From Arthrobacter castelli DSM 16402 (GTDB lineage: Bacteria; Actinomycetota; Actinomycetes; Actinomycetales; Micrococcaceae): DNA of 64,000 nucleotides. Of the stretch, positions 50,928-59,154 are shown piece by piece. The notes under the pieces are model-generated. The model did no database searches, had not been told where the DNA came from, and saw only the letters and a program-made list of their open reading frames with translations. The first letter of the stretch is position 1. Every line of letters begins with the position of its first letter. Location: NCBI RefSeq assembly GCF_000430705.1, contig NZ_AUMN01000002.1, positions 124,001 through 188,000 on the forward strand, given 5' to 3'. The translations under genes were made by a program, and so were the position numbers.

Positions 50928-52004
50928 ATGCGCTTTTACCCCGCCTTCTTTCGTCTTTTTTTCTCCGGCATGGAACCGGAGCGGGCCCACCAGGTCGGAT
51001 TCACCCTGATTCGTGCGGCCCACCGTCTCGGGGCGGGAAACGCGCTCCGGCGGATCAGCCGCCCGGCGCCGGAACTGCAGACTGAGGCAATGGGTCTGGC
51101 ATTCCCCTCTCCGTTCGGTCTGGCGGCCGGTTTCGACAAGGGCGGCCATGGCATCGAAGCGTTGGCCGATCTGGGGTTCGGCTGCGTCGAGGTGGGCACT
51201 ATCACCGGCCAGTCCCAGCCGGGCAATCCACGGCCCCGGCTGTTCCGCCTGGTCAAAGACCGTGCAGTCATCAACCGGATGGGCTTCAACAACGACGGCG
51301 CGGCGGCCGTGGCACCCCGACTGGCCCGGGCACGCCGCCGGCTGCAGCAACGATACGGAGCCGGCAGGCCGCTGATCGGCGTCAATATCGGCAAGACGAA
51401 GAAGGTTGATCTGCACGATGCGGTGCAGGACTACCTGATCAGCGCGAAAGCGCTGGCGCCCCACGCTGACTACCTGGTGGTCAACGTCAGTTCGCCGAAC
51501 ACGCCGGGTCTGCGGCTGCTGCAAGATGCACAGTCGCTCCGTCCGCTGCTCGAACAGGTCAGGGAGACGGCTGACCAGGCCGCCGGCCGCCACGTCCCGC
51601 TGCTGGTGAAAATTGCGCCCGATCTGAATGACAGCGATATCGATGACGTGGCGCACCTGGCCACCGGGATCGGCCTGGACGGCATCATCGCGACCAATAC
51701 CACCATCGGCCGGGAGGACTTGCTGACCGACACCGAGGAAGTCATGTCCTACGGCGTGGGAGGACTATCCGGCGCCCCGTTGAAGGACCGTTCGGTGCAG
51801 GTGCTGCGCCGGCTGAGGCACAGCTCCGGTCAGGGTTTGACGCTGGTCTCGGTCGGGGGAGTCGAAACCGACGACGACGTCGCCCGACGGCTTGCCGCCG
51901 GAGCGGACCTGGTGCAGGGCTACACCGCGTTCCTCTACGAGGGCCCGTTCTGGGCCGCCCGGATCAATCGAGGCCTCGCCGCGGCCGGACCTGTCAAACG
52001 GTAG
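50928..52004 (+). CDS. pyrD: Dihydroorotate dehydrogenase (quinone)
   Basis: Fourth step of pyrimidine synthesis, class 2 membrane-associated enzyme using quinone. N-terminal amphipathic region (FYPAFFRLFFSGMEPERAH), FMN-binding AAGFDKGG, GVNIGKTKK, the class 2 catalytic serine in VNVSSPNTPGL, and C-terminal GAPLKDRSVQVLR with SVGGVETDDDV. 358 residues. It overlaps the opposing DUF3043 gene by 11 bp. It stands apart from the carB-pyrF end at the left of the window. Confidence 0.96.
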   Translation: MRFYPAFFRLFFSGMEPERAHQVGFTLIRAAHRLGAGNALRRISRPAPELQTEAMGLAFPSPFGLAAGFDKGGHGIEALADLGFGCVEVGTITGQSQPGNPRPRLFRLVKDRAVINRMGFNNDGAAAVAPRLARARRRLQQRYGAGRPLIGVNIGKTKKVDLHDAVQDYLISAKALAPHADYLVVNVSSPNTPGLRLLQDAQSLRPLLEQVRETADQAAGRHVPLLVKIAPDLNDSDIDDVAHLATGIGLDGIIATNTTIGREDLLTDTEEVMSYGVGGLSGAPLKDRSVQVLRRLRHSSGQGLTLVSVGGVETDDDVARRLAAGADLVQGYTAFLYEGPFWAARINRGLAAAGPVKR

Positions 52005-52593
52005 GGTACTCGCCGCGCTTAACCAGCGGTTTGGGCAGCCGCAGCCGGCGGAACTGCGCGGACCTGGTCACGGCGTACCACGGGCTGCCGGACTGGACCT
52101 CGCCGAATTTCTCCAGCAACATCCGCTTCACCCTGCGGTACAGCAGGAAGCAATCGACAAAGACGACGGCAAACATCGCCCAAAAGGCAATCAGGATCCA
52201 GAACGTCAGCCCGGGAATCGGGATGAACGTAATCAGCACGAAGACGAACGCGGCGATAATCAGGAACTCGCCGGTGTTATATCTGGCATCGACGTAATCG
52301 CGGACAAACCGCCGTTGCGGACCTTTGTCGCGCAGCGGCAGATACTTCTCTTCGCCGGTGTCGAGCGCCTGGCGCATCCTCGCCCGCTCGCGCTGCTGGG
52401 CGTCCCGGTTCCGTGCCTTGGCTTCTTTGCGGTCGTTGGGCACCAGTGGCCGCTTCCGGGCCGCTTCCTGCGTCTTTCGCTTGGGTGTTGGCGCGCCCTT
52501 GCTCTGCGGCCCGGTGTGCGGGTCGGGATCCGACGACGCCCCGTTTTCCGCCATCGCTGGGACAGTATGGGCTTCATTCTTTCTTCCAAACAC
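51994..52593 (-). CDS. DUF3043 membrane protein
   Basis: A 199-residue actinobacterial protein of unknown function. The N-terminal half is charged and basic (PKRKTQEAARKRPLVPNDRKEAKARNRDAQQRERARMRQAL). Two adjacent membrane segments follow at about residues 112-152 (FLIIAAFVFVLITFIPI and LIAFWAMFAVVFVDCFLLY) and a basic tail. GTG 52593 start with poorly spaced purines. Located between pyrD and the dipeptidase, a neighbourhood I recognise from Arthrobacter-like genomes. Confidence 0.87.
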   Translation of the reverse strand: MFGRKNEAHTVPAMAENGASSDPDPHTGPQSKGAPTPKRKTQEAARKRPLVPNDRKEAKARNRDAQQRERARMRQALDTGEEKYLPLRDKGPQRRFVRDYVDARYNTGEFLIIAAFVFVLITFIPIPGLTFWILIAFWAMFAVVFVDCFLLYRRVKRMLLEKFGEVQSGSPWYAVTRSAQFRRLRLPKPLVKRGEYPTV

Positions 52594-52677
52594 CCTTCCA
52601 GACTACCTTGCCCGCTGCCGTCCGGCGTTCGGCGGCCCGGGCTGCCTTCCGAACCGGACGACGGTATGGTGACCGCT

Positions 52678-54093
52678 ATGAATGACGAATTGAGCAACCG
52701 GACCAGCGGCGATGCCGACGGGGTCGACGTCGCAGCCCTCCGTGAGGGCATCGATACCCGTTTCGACGCCGCCGTCGAACAACTCAAAGCACTTGTCGCG
52801 ATCCCCGGCATTGCATGGGATGCCTTTGACCCGGCGGAGCTGACCCGCAGCGCCGAAGCCGTGGCCGAAACGGCCCGTGCAGCGGGCCTGACAGATGTGC
52901 AGATCCTGCGCGTCGACCAGGACGGCGTCTCCGGCGGGCCCGCCGTCGTCGCCCGGCGTGCTGCGGCCCCGGGTAAACCCACGGTGCTGCTCTACGCCCA
53001 TCATGACGTGCAGCCTCCCGGAGACGCCGCCGAGTGGGCCAGCGAACCGTTCACCGCGACCCACGCCGGTGAGAGATTGTTTGGCCGTGGAGCGGCCGAT
53101 GACAAGGCAGGCATCATGGCTCACATCGGGGCGTTGGAAGCCCTCGACGACGTTCTGGGAGACGACTTCGGGGTCGGCGTCACACTGTTTATCGAGGGGG
53201 AGGAGGAAGCCGGGTCCCCGACATTCCGACAGTTCCTGCAGACTCACCGCGATCTACTGGCCGCCGACGTGATCGTGGTCGCCGACTCGAGCAACTGGAA
53301 AGTCGGTGTTCCGGCCCTGACCACCAGCCTGCGGGGGCTTGTCGACGGCACCATCGAGGTCCAGGTGCTCGATCACGCCGTCCACTCCGGTATGTTCGGC
53401 GGTCCTGTGCTGGACGCTCCGACATTGCTGTCGCGGCTGATCGCCACGCTCCACGATGAGAATGGATCAGTAGCTGTCGAGGGACTCGCCCGCAGCGAGG
53501 ACACCGCAGTGGACTACCCCGAATCCGATTACCGCACGGACGCCTCGGTGCTCGACGGGGTGCGGCTGGCCGGGACCGGCCCGCTGGCCTCGCGGTTGTG
53601 GACTCAGCCGGCCCTGTCGATTATTGGCATGGACGTGCCTTCCGTGGCGACGTCGTCGAACACGTTGCTGCCGCGTGCACGCGCCAAGTTCAGCCTGCGC
53701 CTGGCGCCGGGCAGCGACCCGGCCGAGGCTATGGAAGCGGTGCGGAGCCACGTTCAACGGCATGCGCCCTTCGGAGCCCGGGTGACTTTCACGCCCGGGG
53801 AGACCGGGGCGGCCTTCGCCACCGACACGGCCGAACCCGCCGCCCGGCATGCGCTGTGGGCCCTCGAACAAGCCTGGTCGGTGAATCCCGTGGAAAGTGG
53901 TATCGGCGGCTCGATCCCCTTCATCGCCGACCTGATGGATATCTATCCCCGCGCCCAAATCCTGGTCACCGGCGTCGAAGACCCCGACTCACGGGCGCAC
54001 AGCGCCAACGAGTCCCTTCATCTGGGCGAATTCCGCAAGGCCATGCTTGCCGAGGCATTGCTGCTGGTCCGGATCAACAGCACCGGCCTATGA
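52678..54093 (+). CDS. M20-family dipeptidase
   Basis: A 471-residue di-zinc peptidase of the M20/ArgE/DapE group. Metal ligands are visible in LLYAHHDVQPPG, GRGAADDKAG, the catalytic glutamates in FIEGEEEAGSP and the C-terminal His in SRAHSANESLHLGEF; the lid domain has HAVHSGMFGGP. ATG 52678 (MNDELSNRT) is chosen; ATG 52666 would add four residues. Probably an intracellular dipeptidase with broad substrates. Confidence 0.92.
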   Translation: MNDELSNRTSGDADGVDVAALREGIDTRFDAAVEQLKALVAIPGIAWDAFDPAELTRSAEAVAETARAAGLTDVQILRVDQDGVSGGPAVVARRAAAPGKPTVLLYAHHDVQPPGDAAEWASEPFTATHAGERLFGRGAADDKAGIMAHIGALEALDDVLGDDFGVGVTLFIEGEEEAGSPTFRQFLQTHRDLLAADVIVVADSSNWKVGVPALTTSLRGLVDGTIEVQVLDHAVHSGMFGGPVLDAPTLLSRLIATLHDENGSVAVEGLARSEDTAVDYPESDYRTDASVLDGVRLAGTGPLASRLWTQPALSIIGMDVPSVATSSNTLLPRARAKFSLRLAPGSDPAEAMEAVRSHVQRHAPFGARVTFTPGETGAAFATDTAEPAARHALWALEQAWSVNPVESGIGGSIPFIADLMDIYPRAQILVTGVEDPDSRAHSANESLHLGEFRKAMLAEALLLVRINSTGL

Positions 54094-54226
54094 ACCCGCG
54101 CCGGACACTGCCGCCACATCAGCAGTTACCGTGATCGGGCCACCGGACGTAGACTGGATGCGTGCCTGCACGTGGAATGCGCCAACGCGACGGACATCCC
54201 ACGTCAATCTGCAAGGAGAGATATAA

Positions 54227-54601
54227 ATGACTGCCACTTCCAGCGAAACCGCAACCGCCGCACCGGAACTGCCGCAGCACGAAGTCGAATTGTCCGACGT
54301 CGCTGCCGGCAAGGTCCGCAGCCTCCTCGAGCAGGAAGGACGCACCGACCTGCGGTTGCGTGTAGCCGTCCAGCCCGGCGGCTGCTCCGGACTGATCTAC
54401 CAGCTCTACTTTGACGAGCGCGTTCTTGACGGCGACCACATGCGCGACTACTCGGGTGTTGACGTGGTGGTCGACAAAATGAGCGTGCCGTACCTGACAG
54501 GTGCCAAGATCGATTTCGAAGACACCATCTCGAAGCAGGGCTTCACCATCGACAACCCGAATGCCGGCGGCTCCTGCGCCTGTGGTGATTCCTTCCACTA
54601 G
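54227..54601 (+). CDS. erpA: Iron-sulfur cluster insertion protein ErpA
   Basis: A-type iron-sulfur carrier of 124 residues. The three conserved cysteines are present in QPGGCSGL and SCACGDSF. The motif region VELSDVAAGKVRSLLEQEG and IDNPNAGGSC are typical of the family. ATG at 54227 has AAGGAGAG about nine bases upstream. Lies just before the cytochrome oxidase genes and Rieske genes, which need iron-sulfur and heme cofactors. Confidence 0.94.
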   Translation: MTATSSETATAAPELPQHEVELSDVAAGKVRSLLEQEGRTDLRLRVAVQPGGCSGLIYQLYFDERVLDGDHMRDYSGVDVVVDKMSVPYLTGAKIDFEDTISKQGFTIDNPNAGGSCACGDSFH

Positions 54602-54640
54602 GAACTGCCGCTGCAGAGCCGCCATGCGGGGGCCGGCGAC

Positions 54641-54656
54641 GCACGTAATAACGTGC
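54641..54656. repeat. Short palindrome after erpA
   Basis: GCACGT-AATA-ACGTGC, six-base perfect arms, between erpA and ctaC. No T-run; possible RNA stem or regulator site. Confidence 0.4.
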
Positions 54657-54778
54657 CAGCGGAAATCCCGGACTAACGGTAAGCTCTACAGTGAGTAGTA
54701 GAACTTGATGATGTTCCCTGCGCCGAACGGCCGCGCGCAGGGTTCAATATCGCACTGGACAAGAGGAAGGGCCGCGTA

Positions 54779-55624
54779 GTGAGTTCGCAGAACCAGACCG
54801 GCAGCCGGCGCGCCAGATCCGTCAAAATCACGGGGCTGGCGCTGATTGGCGCGTTGGGATTGACCGGGTGTTCGGAAGCCGCGAAATATGGGTGGTTGCC
54901 CAGCACGCCTGGTACGACAACCGACAGCGACGAAATCATCCAGTTGTGGGTGAATTCATGGATCGCGGCGCTGGCCATCGGTGTACTCACATGGGGGCTG
55001 ATCATTTGGTGCATCGTCGCCTACCGGCGGCGCCGCAACGAGACCGGGTTCCCCCGGCAGATCACCTATAACCTGCCGCTGGAGATCCTGTACGTTACGA
55101 TCCCGATCTTCATGGTCATGGTCTTCTTCTACTTCACCGATACTGAGCAGCGCCAGATCACCGACCGCGCCGACAATCCCGACGTCATCATTGATGTCCG
55201 CGGCAAGCAGTGGTCCTGGGACTTCAACTACGTCAAGGCCAACAAGTACGACGCCGGAATGCAGGCCCATCTGGATGGCGAAGAGGGCGCTGCAGAAACC
55301 CTTCCGACCTTGTACTTGCCGGTGGACCAGACAGTTGAGCTGCGACTGAACTCCCGGGATGTCATCCACTCCTTCTGGGTACCCGCGTTCCTGCAGAAGC
55401 GCGACATGTTCCCGGGCAAGACGAACTACGTCACCGTCACGCCCACCCGCGAGGGTACGTTCGACGGCAAGTGCGCCGAACTCTGCGGTGAATACCACTC
55501 CGAGATGCTGTTCCGGGTCAAGGTCGTGGACCAGGCCGAGTTCGAACAGCATCTGTCCACGCTTGAAAGCGGCTATCTCGGCGACGAGTACGACCGCGAT
55601 TCTTACCCGCAAGAGAAGGAATAA
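54779..55624 (+). CDS. ctaC: Cytochrome c oxidase subunit II
   Basis: CuA-bearing subunit of the aa3 oxidase, accepting electrons from cytochrome cc. A signal sequence ends at the lipobox LGLTGC (Cys about residue 31), two membrane segments follow (about 55-80 and 95-120), and the outer domain has the CuA site CAELCGEYHSEM with HSFWVPAF upstream. 281 residues. GTG 54779 follows a purine-rich AAGAGGAAGG. First gene of ctaC-ctaD-ctaF. Confidence 0.95.
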   Translation: MSSQNQTGSRRARSVKITGLALIGALGLTGCSEAAKYGWLPSTPGTTTDSDEIIQLWVNSWIAALAIGVLTWGLIIWCIVAYRRRRNETGFPRQITYNLPLEILYVTIPIFMVMVFFYFTDTEQRQITDRADNPDVIIDVRGKQWSWDFNYVKANKYDAGMQAHLDGEEGAAETLPTLYLPVDQTVELRLNSRDVIHSFWVPAFLQKRDMFPGKTNYVTVTPTREGTFDGKCAELCGEYHSEMLFRVKVVDQAEFEQHLSTLESGYLGDEYDRDSYPQEKE

Positions 55625-55633
55625 GGGGAGCCG

Positions 55634-57364
55634 GTGTCTACCTACGAATACTCCGCCAGCGATTCGGAAGCCACGGCCGCTCCGCGTGTGGTGCCGCGGT
55701 CGAAGGGCCGGCTGGTGGTCAATTGGCTGACCACCACCGACCATAAGACAATTGGCTACCTCTACCTGATCACCTCCTTCCTGTTCTTCTGCCTCGGCGG
55801 CGTGATGGCGCTGGTGATCCGGGCCGAGCTTTTCGAGCCGGGGATGCAGATCCTGCAGACCAAGGAGCAGTACAACCAGCTGTTCACCATGCACGGCACC
55901 GTGATGCTGCTGCTGTTCGCCACCCCGTTGTTTGCCGGTTTCACCAATGTGGTCATGCCGCTGCAGATCGGCGCGCCCGACGTCGCGTTCCCCCGGCTGA
56001 ACGCCCTGGCCTACTGGTTCTTCCTCTTCGGCGGCATCATCACCCTCTCCGGGTTCCTCACCCCGCAGGGAGCCGCCTCGTTCGGATGGTTTGCCTACGC
56101 GCCGCTGTCCAATACGACGTTCTCGCCCGGGCTCGGTGGGGACTTATGGGTGTTCGGGTTGGCGTTGGCCGGTTTCGGCACGATCCTCGGCGCGGTCAAC
56201 TTCATCACCACCATCATTTGCATGCGCGCACCGGGAATGACGATGTGGCGGATGCCGATCTTCACCTGGAACGCGCTGCTGACCTCGCTGCTGGTGCTGA
56301 TGGCGTTCCCGCCGCTGGCCGCTGCCCTGTTCGGGCTGGGTGCGGACCGCAGGTTCGGCGCGCATATCTTCGACCCCGAGAATGGCGGCGCGATCCTGTG
56401 GCAACACCTGTTCTGGTTCTTCGGCCATCCCGAGGTCTACATCATCGCGCTGCCGTTCTTCGGCATCGTCTCGGAGATCTTCCCGGTCTTCAGCCGCAAG
56501 CCGATCTTCGGCTACAAGGGCCTGGTCTACGCGACCATCGCCATCGCCGCCCTGTCGGTGACGGTGTGGGCACACCACATGTATGTCACCGGCGCCGTGC
56601 TGCTGCCGTTCTTCGCCTTCATGACCATGCTGATCGCCGTGCCGACAGGGGTGAAGTTCTTCAACTGGATCGGCACCATGTGGCGAGGGTCGCTGACCTT
56701 CGAAACTCCGATGCTGTGGAGCCTCGGCTTCCTGGTCACGTTCCTCTTTGGCGGCCTCACCGGCGTCATCCTCGCCTCGCCGCCGCTGGACTTCCACGTC
56801 TCGGACACCTACTTCGTGGTCGCGCACTTCCACTACGTGGTCTTCGGCACCGTGGTCTTCGCGATGTTCGCCGGCTTCTACTTCTGGTGGCCCAAATGGA
56901 CCGGCAAGATGCTCAACGAACGGCTGGGCAAGATCCACTTCTGGCTGCTGTTCCTGGGCTTCCACGGCACCTTCCTGATCCAGCACTGGCTGGGTGTAAT
57001 CGGCATGCCGCGCCGCTACGCGGACTACCTGCCGGAGGACAACTTCACCTGGATGAACCAGTTCTCCACCATTTCCTCCTTCGTCCTCGGAGCCTCGCTG
57101 ATCCCATTCTTCTGGAACGTCTACATCACGTGGCGCAGCAAGAACAAGGTCGCCGTCGACGACCCATGGGGCTTCGGTGGATCGCTGGAGTGGGCAACGT
57201 CCTGCCCACCGCCGCGGCACAACTTCACCTCGCTGCCACGGATCCGCTCCGAGCGTCCCGCGCTTGACCTCCACCATCCGGAGTTGTCCACATACGACGA
57301 CGCATCATCGCCACCGGTTGCGGCCGGGACGGGATCCACCGACAGGGGAGAGGCAACCAAATGA
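55634..57364 (+). CDS. ctaD: Cytochrome c oxidase subunit I
   Basis: Catalytic heme-copper subunit of aa3 oxidase, twelve membrane helices, 576 residues. Heme and copper ligands are visible: [21 protein letters not shown] (His-Tyr pair), WAHHMYVTG, and [13 protein letters not shown]. The C-terminal tail is hydrophilic. GTG start nine bases after ctaC, with AAGGGGAG as ribosome site. Overlaps ctaF by four bases. Confidence 0.97.
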   Translation: MSTYEYSASDSEATAAPRVVPRSKGRLVVNWLTTTDHKTIGYLYLITSFLFFCLGGVMALVIRAELFEPGMQILQTKEQYNQLFTMHGTVMLLLFATPLFAGFTNVVMPLQIGAPDVAFPRLNALAYWFFLFGGIITLSGFLTPQGAASFGWFAYAPLSNTTFSPGLGGDLWVFGLALAGFGTILGAVNFITTIICMRAPGMTMWRMPIFTWNALLTSLLVLMAFPPLAAALFGLGADRRFGAHIFDPENGGAILWQHLFWFFGHPEVYIIALPFFGIVSEIFPVFSRKPIFGYKGLVYATIAIAALSVTVWAHHMYVTGAVLLPFFAFMTMLIAVPTGVKFFNWIGTMWRGSLTFETPMLWSLGFLVTFLFGGLTGVILASPPLDFHVSDTYFVVAHFHYVVFGTVVFAMFAGFYFWWPKWTGKMLNERLGKIHFWLLFLGFHGTFLIQHWLGVIGMPRRYADYLPEDNFTWMNQFSTISSFVLGASLIPFFWNVYITWRSKNKVAVDDPWGFGGSLEWATSCPPPRHNFTSLPRIRSERPALDLHHPELSTYDDASSPPVAAGTGSTDRGEATK

Positions 57365-57762
57365 AGGTAGAGACGTACATCTTCGGTCTGGGAATCTTTT
57401 TCTTCCTTCCCGCATCCATCGTGTACGGGTTCATGACCGGATGGGCGGAATGGGTCGGTATTGTGGGCCTGCTGCTCATCACCGGCCTGTGCGCGATGAT
57501 TGGCTTCTACCTGGGGTTCACCGGCCGCCGCGTCGGTGCCCGGCCCGAAGACCGGATGGATGGCGAAATCCACGAGGGTGCCGGCGAACAAGGCCACTTC
57601 AGCCCGTGGAGCTGGTGGCCGCTGGCACTGGGTATGGGCGCTGCTATGGGGTTCCTGGGACTGGCCGTCGGCTGGTGGATCGTCTACATCGGCTCCGGCT
57701 TTACCGTTATCGCCCTCATCGGCTGGGTGTACGAATACAGCCGCGGCTCACACGCGCACTGA
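57361..57762 (+). CDS. ctaF: Actinobacterial cytochrome c oxidase subunit IV
   Basis: Small membrane subunit (133 residues) special to actinobacterial aa3 oxidase. Four hydrophobic segments are seen, with the family pattern [50 protein letters not shown] and a C-terminal [11 protein letters not shown] overlaps the ctaD stop. The operon ends at a strong terminator at 57787-57834. Confidence 0.93.
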   Translation: MKVETYIFGLGIFFFLPASIVYGFMTGWAEWVGIVGLLLITGLCAMIGFYLGFTGRRVGARPEDRMDGEIHEGAGEQGHFSPWSWWPLALGMGAAMGFLGLAVGWWIVYIGSGFTVIALIGWVYEYSRGSHAH

Positions 57763-57786
57763 CCCGTATCGGACCAGGTACACAAG

Positions 57787-57834
57787 GACCCGGCCGCCAG
57801 GAGTCATTCCTGGCCGGCCGGGTCTTTCAGTTTT
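57787..57834 (+). terminator. Intrinsic terminator of the cta operon, overlapping the HPr tail
   Basis: GACCCGGCCGCCAGGA (57787-57802) pairs with TCCTGGCCGGCCGGGTC (57808-57824), 16 pairs with one bulged G, loop GTCAT, then TTTCAGTTTT. The HPr stop codon (57804-57806, opposite strand) lies in the loop and its last codons lie in the stem. Confidence 0.85.
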
Positions 57835-58106
57835 CCGCTTTGTGAACTGAGCAGCCGCACCAATGAGTCCAACGCTTCAGCGGCCGCGGCGGTGTCGCCC
57901 TCATCCGGTGTAGCCAGTTCGACGGCGCAGCCGCATTCGTAGTCCTGGCTCATCACTGCCAACAAGGAACGTGCGTCAACCGCCGGGTGCCCGGGTTTGG
58001 CTATCGTCACTGGTTGGCCGCTATCGATGACTGCCCGCACAAACACGGCCGCTGCGCGCGCATGCAACCCCACCTCAGCAGTCACCATCGTGGTCCGGAC
58101 CGGCAT
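57804..58106 (-). CDS. HPr-family phosphocarrier protein
   Basis: A 100-residue protein with the HPr fold. The phosphorylated histidine sits at position 15 in VGLHARAAA, exactly as in PTS HPr, and the regulatory serine region is DARSLLAVMSQ (Ser47). This indicates a working PTS phosphocarrier. The C terminus is slightly longer than usual (ending KLKDPAGQE). ATG 58106 has GGGGGAAC upstream. Divergent from a GntR/UTRA regulator over 128 bp with a 19-bp palindrome, which suggests control by that regulator. Confidence 0.93.
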   Translation of the reverse strand: MPVRTTMVTAEVGLHARAAAVFVRAVIDSGQPVTIAKPGHPAVDARSLLAVMSQDYECGCAVELATPDEGDTAAAAEALDSLVRLLSSQSGKLKDPAGQE

Positions 58107-58153
58107 GCTGTTCCCCCTCGACTGACGTGATGTTAACTCCCCACCGAAAATAG

Positions 58154-58172
58154 CAGGTCCGGGCCGGACCTG
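58154..58172. promoter_or_regulatory. 19-bp palindrome, candidate GntR-type operator
   Basis: CAGGTCCGG-G-CCGGACCTG, perfect nine-base arms around one central base, midway between the divergent HPr and GntR genes. An extended -10-like TGTAAACT lies further right at about 58194-58201. Confidence 0.55.
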
Positions 58173-58234
58173 GCATTCGACCGGCCGCGCCACTGTAAAC
58201 TGGAGCCGGCAGCCGGCTACGCAGCACGAAGGAG

Positions 58235-59071
58235 GTGACCGGCCTGGCACGCACTTCCAGGGACCGGGAAACCGACATCCCGCCTGCCGCGGCCGCCTCC
58301 ATCACCGGCACTATCGACCGTACCGGTGGGACCGCGATCTACGCACAGTTGCGCGACATCCTCCGGGCCTTCGCGGAGCGGGAGTGCGAACCGGGACAGT
58401 CCATCCCGTCGGAGCGGGAATTGAGCGAACACTTCGGGCTGGCACGAATGACCGTACGGCAGGCGGTCGACGCCTTGGTCAACGAGCAGGTCCTCGAACG
58501 TATCGTCGGCCTCGGCACGTTCGTCGCCCATCGCAAAATGGATCTGCAGGTAAAGCTCACCTCGTACAGCGAGGAAATGCAGCGCCGTGGCATGGTGCCC
58601 GCCGCACACGTGTTGAGTTTCGAGCAGATCAACGCCAGTGCGTTGCTGGCCCGCGAGCTCCACATCAATGAGGGGCAGCCGGTTGTCAGGTTTCGGCGGC
58701 AACTACTCGCCGATGGCGAGCCCATGAGCGTTGACGAGAACTTCATCCCCGCCTGGAGGGTGCCCGGCATTCTCGACGATCCTCCGCCGACGTCCTTGTA
58801 CAACGTCCTCAGCGAACGGTTCGGGCTGGTGATGGAATGGGGCGAGGACATGATCGAAGCAACGGCAGCGTCGCCGTCGATCGCACGGCTGCTCAATGTC
58901 GAGATGGGTGCACCGCTGCTGCGCATCTCCCGCCACGCCTATGTGTCCCGCGCCATGGTCGACTATTCGGTGTCGTACTACCGCGCGGATCGGTATAAAC
59001 TCTGGGTGCCACTGCAGCGCCCGGGTGTCCGGTCGCCACGGGCCTATTCTGCACACCGGCGCACCGGCTGA
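58235..59071 (+). CDS. GntR-family (HutC/UTRA) transcriptional regulator
   Basis: A 278-residue regulator. N-terminal winged helix (AIYAQLRDILRAFAERECEPGQSIPSERELSEHFGLARMTVRQAVDAL in outline, residues about 34-80) and a C-terminal UTRA effector domain (LTSYSEEMQRRGMVPAAHVLSF; SRHAYVSRAMVDYSVSYYRADRY). This subtype includes DasR/NagR, which sense amino-sugar phosphates and control PTS genes; the adjacent HPr gene agrees. The annotated GTG 58235 lies inside the ribosome site GGAGG (58231-58235), so the real start may be CTG 58244, eight bases beyond it. Confidence 0.88.
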   Translation: MTGLARTSRDRETDIPPAAAASITGTIDRTGGTAIYAQLRDILRAFAERECEPGQSIPSERELSEHFGLARMTVRQAVDALVNEQVLERIVGLGTFVAHRKMDLQVKLTSYSEEMQRRGMVPAAHVLSFEQINASALLARELHINEGQPVVRFRRQLLADGEPMSVDENFIPAWRVPGILDDPPPTSLYNVLSERFGLVMEWGEDMIEATAASPSIARLLNVEMGAPLLRISRHAYVSRAMVDYSVSYYRADRYKLWVPLQRPGVRSPRAYSAHRRTG

Positions 59072-59154
59072 CCACTGGCGTACCACCGCAAAGGGCGGAC
59101 CCGGCCTTGGCTGGATCCCCCCTTGCATACCGCTGAATGCTGCTGGCTGTCGTG

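Noticed and set aside
54602-54778. GGTTCAAT near 54740 as a possible tRNA T-loop
   Set aside because: No matching acceptor, D or anticodon stems were found around it; the region is the ctaC upstream leader.
56144-57277. Long antisense frame within ctaD
   Set aside because: The product is extremely rich in His, Glu, Gln and Asp, as expected when membrane-protein codons are read in reverse. No ribosome site or family match.
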